Assembly: GCA_030323885.1 (NCBI GenBank)
Contig: CM059203.1
Coordinates: 2,108,001 to 2,172,000, forward strand
Direction of reading: 5' to 3'
Source of the DNA: Branchipolynoe longqiensis
Lineage: Eukaryota; Annelida; Polychaeta; Phyllodocida; Polynoidae
Length of the DNA: 64,000 nt
Every line of letters begins with the position of its first letter. Position 1 is the first letter of the stretch. The position numbers were made by a program, and so were the translations under genes. This document shows positions 62,606-64,000 of the stretch, one piece after another. The notes beneath the pieces were generated by a model. It did not search any database. It was not told the DNA's origin and saw nothing but the letters and a program-made list of their open reading frames with translations.

Positions 62606-63029
62606 AGGCTCTGTCACACATCACCAGATTGGAGAAACGGAAAGAAACCGAACAAAGTCCATTGATATCCGGCAAAGTCCAGTTTGTGTCCGTTGCATAT
62701 CTTTTGATAATCGTTGATATCCGGCCCGGCCCGTTACAAGTTTTGAGCATGCACAAAACTTGTAACGGATTGTGCCGGACTGACCTATGCGGTTATTATC
62801 CGTTACCGTCTGTTCCTGTCCATTACATATCCATTACATGTCCGTTGCCGTTAGTTCTTTTTGTATTCTGAATTGTCCGTTGATCATTAGATACATTATC
62901 AACCATTACCATCCATTAATGTCCATTACCCATCCGTTACACATCAGTTACCCATCCATTACATAATCGATGCATTTCAAGTCCGAATAACACCAGACTA
63001 GAATAATCTTTGTCCGGTTCTGTCGGTTA
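62606..63029 (+). mobile_element. MITE-1 copy, right end replaced by SINE sequence
   Basis: Left end AGGCTCTGTCACACATCACC with TAA before it; centre near 62737-62760; the left arm is TTGATATCCGG and the right arm GTCCGTTACC-like. It breaks at CTGTCGGTTAC, where SINE-A body begins. Confidence 0.82.
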
Positions 63030-63185
63030 CTCAGGATAATGTGACTGAGTGGGATATCGGGTCATGGTGCCAGTGGCCTGGTTTCCCAGTGGGGCAGCAC
63101 TATAAAATCGCCATGAGTGCGTACTGTCACAAGTCGGTACCCGTCCTGATATGACCTTAGATGTTGCTAAAACAACAAACATACA
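63030..63185 (+). mobile_element. SINE-A 3' half
   Basis: TCAGGATAATGTGACTGAGT to TTAGATGTTGCTAAAACAAC. Confidence 0.84.
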
Positions 63186-63594
63186 AACAAATTCTCCTCA
63201 AACAACAGGAACTCTCCCCATCAACTTGAAGCTCTTCACCAGTCCAATCCAAATGTGTCATTTGTCACGAGGCTGTACTGGCTTGCTGTAGAATCTTGCT
63301 AAGATGTTGATTCTAGATAGGTTGTGGCCCAGCTGTCAGCGCCAGTTAAAAACAAGGCTCCACCCTTTGACTTCTCATTTCCCATAATCCCACAGGTCAA
63401 TTGGTGTCGCCACGTCCGGTCACGTGATGAATAGTGGCGCCCCTGGTGGATGTGGCGGGAAGCATTAGTTCCGCAACTCGACTACAGGGGAGTGGGAAGG
63501 CTAGTTTATTTTTTGATTCATTTGTTTGTGATGGCTTATTTACTTTTTGTTTGTTTAACAATCCCCAACACAAAAAGTAGACATTGGTTATTGG
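63186..63594. other. Unassigned spacer
   Basis: No repeat family recognised; CGCCACGTCCGGTCACGTGA (63408) holds E-boxes. A short minus-strand frame at 63397-63615 has no domain. Confidence 0.25.
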
Positions 63595-63698
63595 CTTGTT
63601 TTTTAACCTGTCCATAATGAATAAGTCGCATTGTGGCTAGGTTTTCATCGCTGAATAGCAGTTGTCTCACTTTGGTAGTAGCCTTGTCATCTTAGCTG
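63595..63698. repeat. Repeat H
   Basis: ACCTGTCCATAATGAATAAG, TTTTCATCGCTGAATAGCAG and CTCACTTTGGTAGTAGCCTT match 22340-22445. Confidence 0.6.
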
Positions 63699-63701
63699 AT
63701 G

Positions 63702-64000
63702 AGGTGGTTGGTTGTTGGAGTTTTACGTCTGGCAACATTTAAGGTCATATCAGGATGGGTACTGACTTGTGATGGTGCACGCTCATGGCAACTATATAGT
63801 GCTGCCCCACTGGGATGGGACATCAGGCCACCAGTACCATGACCTGATATCCCACTCAGGCACATAGCCTGAAACTGAGTCAAGCATGCAGTCCTTACCT
63901 TATCCTAATAACACTGAGTGCCTGGCCAGGAGGGCGACAAGTATTAATTTTGTACGTCATTGGTTTGACTCGACCGGGAATTGAACTCCTGATCTTCTAC
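63702..64000 (-). mobile_element. SINE-A, cut by the window end
   Basis: Tail GGTTGTTGGAGTTTTACGTC, body to GACTCGACCGGGAATTGAAC; the head lies beyond the window. Confidence 0.85.

Overview
This window is eukaryotic, repeat-dominated DNA, most likely from a mollusc, and I think a gastropod. The basis is a dense load of tRNA-derived SINEs, many small DNA-transposon remnants with terminal inverted repeats (TIRs) and long minisatellites. It also holds two copies (32.2 kb and 49.8 kb) of a SINE whose body I recognise as widespread in mollusc genomes. There are no compact genes, operons or bacterial signals. I found no convincing host protein-coding gene, exon chain, rRNA or functional tRNA. Nearly all long open frames are by-products of tandem repeats. 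The only coding matter I can defend is two broken non-LTR retrotransposon reverse-transcriptase (RT) C-termini, at 12.8-13.0 kb and 18.3-18.8 kb. Two runs of N (31226-31721 and 55995-56493) are assembly gaps.

Layout. 0-9 kb: an 86-bp minisatellite, two MITEs, a cluster of RFX X-box motifs, a GT-rich minisatellite, a long 1.1-kb MITE-like element, a hairpin element and a GTAATGCAG minisatellite. 9-23 kb: SINEs in both orientations, four MITEs of one family, two LINE 3' ends and CTCT/TTC arrays. 23-26 kb: a 39-bp AT-rich minisatellite, a polypurine tract and G-quadruplex DNA. 26-37 kb: mixed SINEs, MITEs, a LINE-derived insertion, a 40-bp minisatellite and a triple nest of elements. 37-47 kb: a CAGT/CAGA array, SINE clusters, a hAT-like element carrying a dimer of a tRNA-like repeat, an ACGT-rich MITE and a 321-bp tandem array of the same tRNA-like unit. 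47-64 kb: a candidate solo LTR, more SINEs and MITEs, a CACCATCGA minisatellite, an X-box/TATA/E-box region at 58 kb, and an unusual GC-hairpin tract in AT-rich DNA at 61.5-62.2 kb.

Families named here for convenience: SINE-A (about 335-350 bp, tRNA-like head, CAGTGTCAGGATAATG body, AACAAAC tail); SINE-A2 (same head, different 3' end); SINE-B (tRNA-like head, AGTATAAATCTTCAACAAC tail); SINE-C (tRNA-Gln-like repeat, single or tandem); SINE-D (the molluscan type); SINE-E. MITE-1 (TIR AGGCCCTGTCACAC, TTA/TAA target duplication, conserved central palindrome, variable arms); MITE-P1 and MITE-P2 (pogo-like, CAGT ends, TA duplication); MITE-3 (TIR GTTGCATAGTCCGATG).

How they interact: SINEs need LINE machinery and MITEs need transposases. 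No autonomous partner is intact here, and the LINE 3' tails seen do not match the SINE tails. Nesting gives relative ages: LINE in SINE, MITE in SINE, SINE in MITE, MITE in MITE. Several paralogous empty sites or restored targets confirm the insertions directly.
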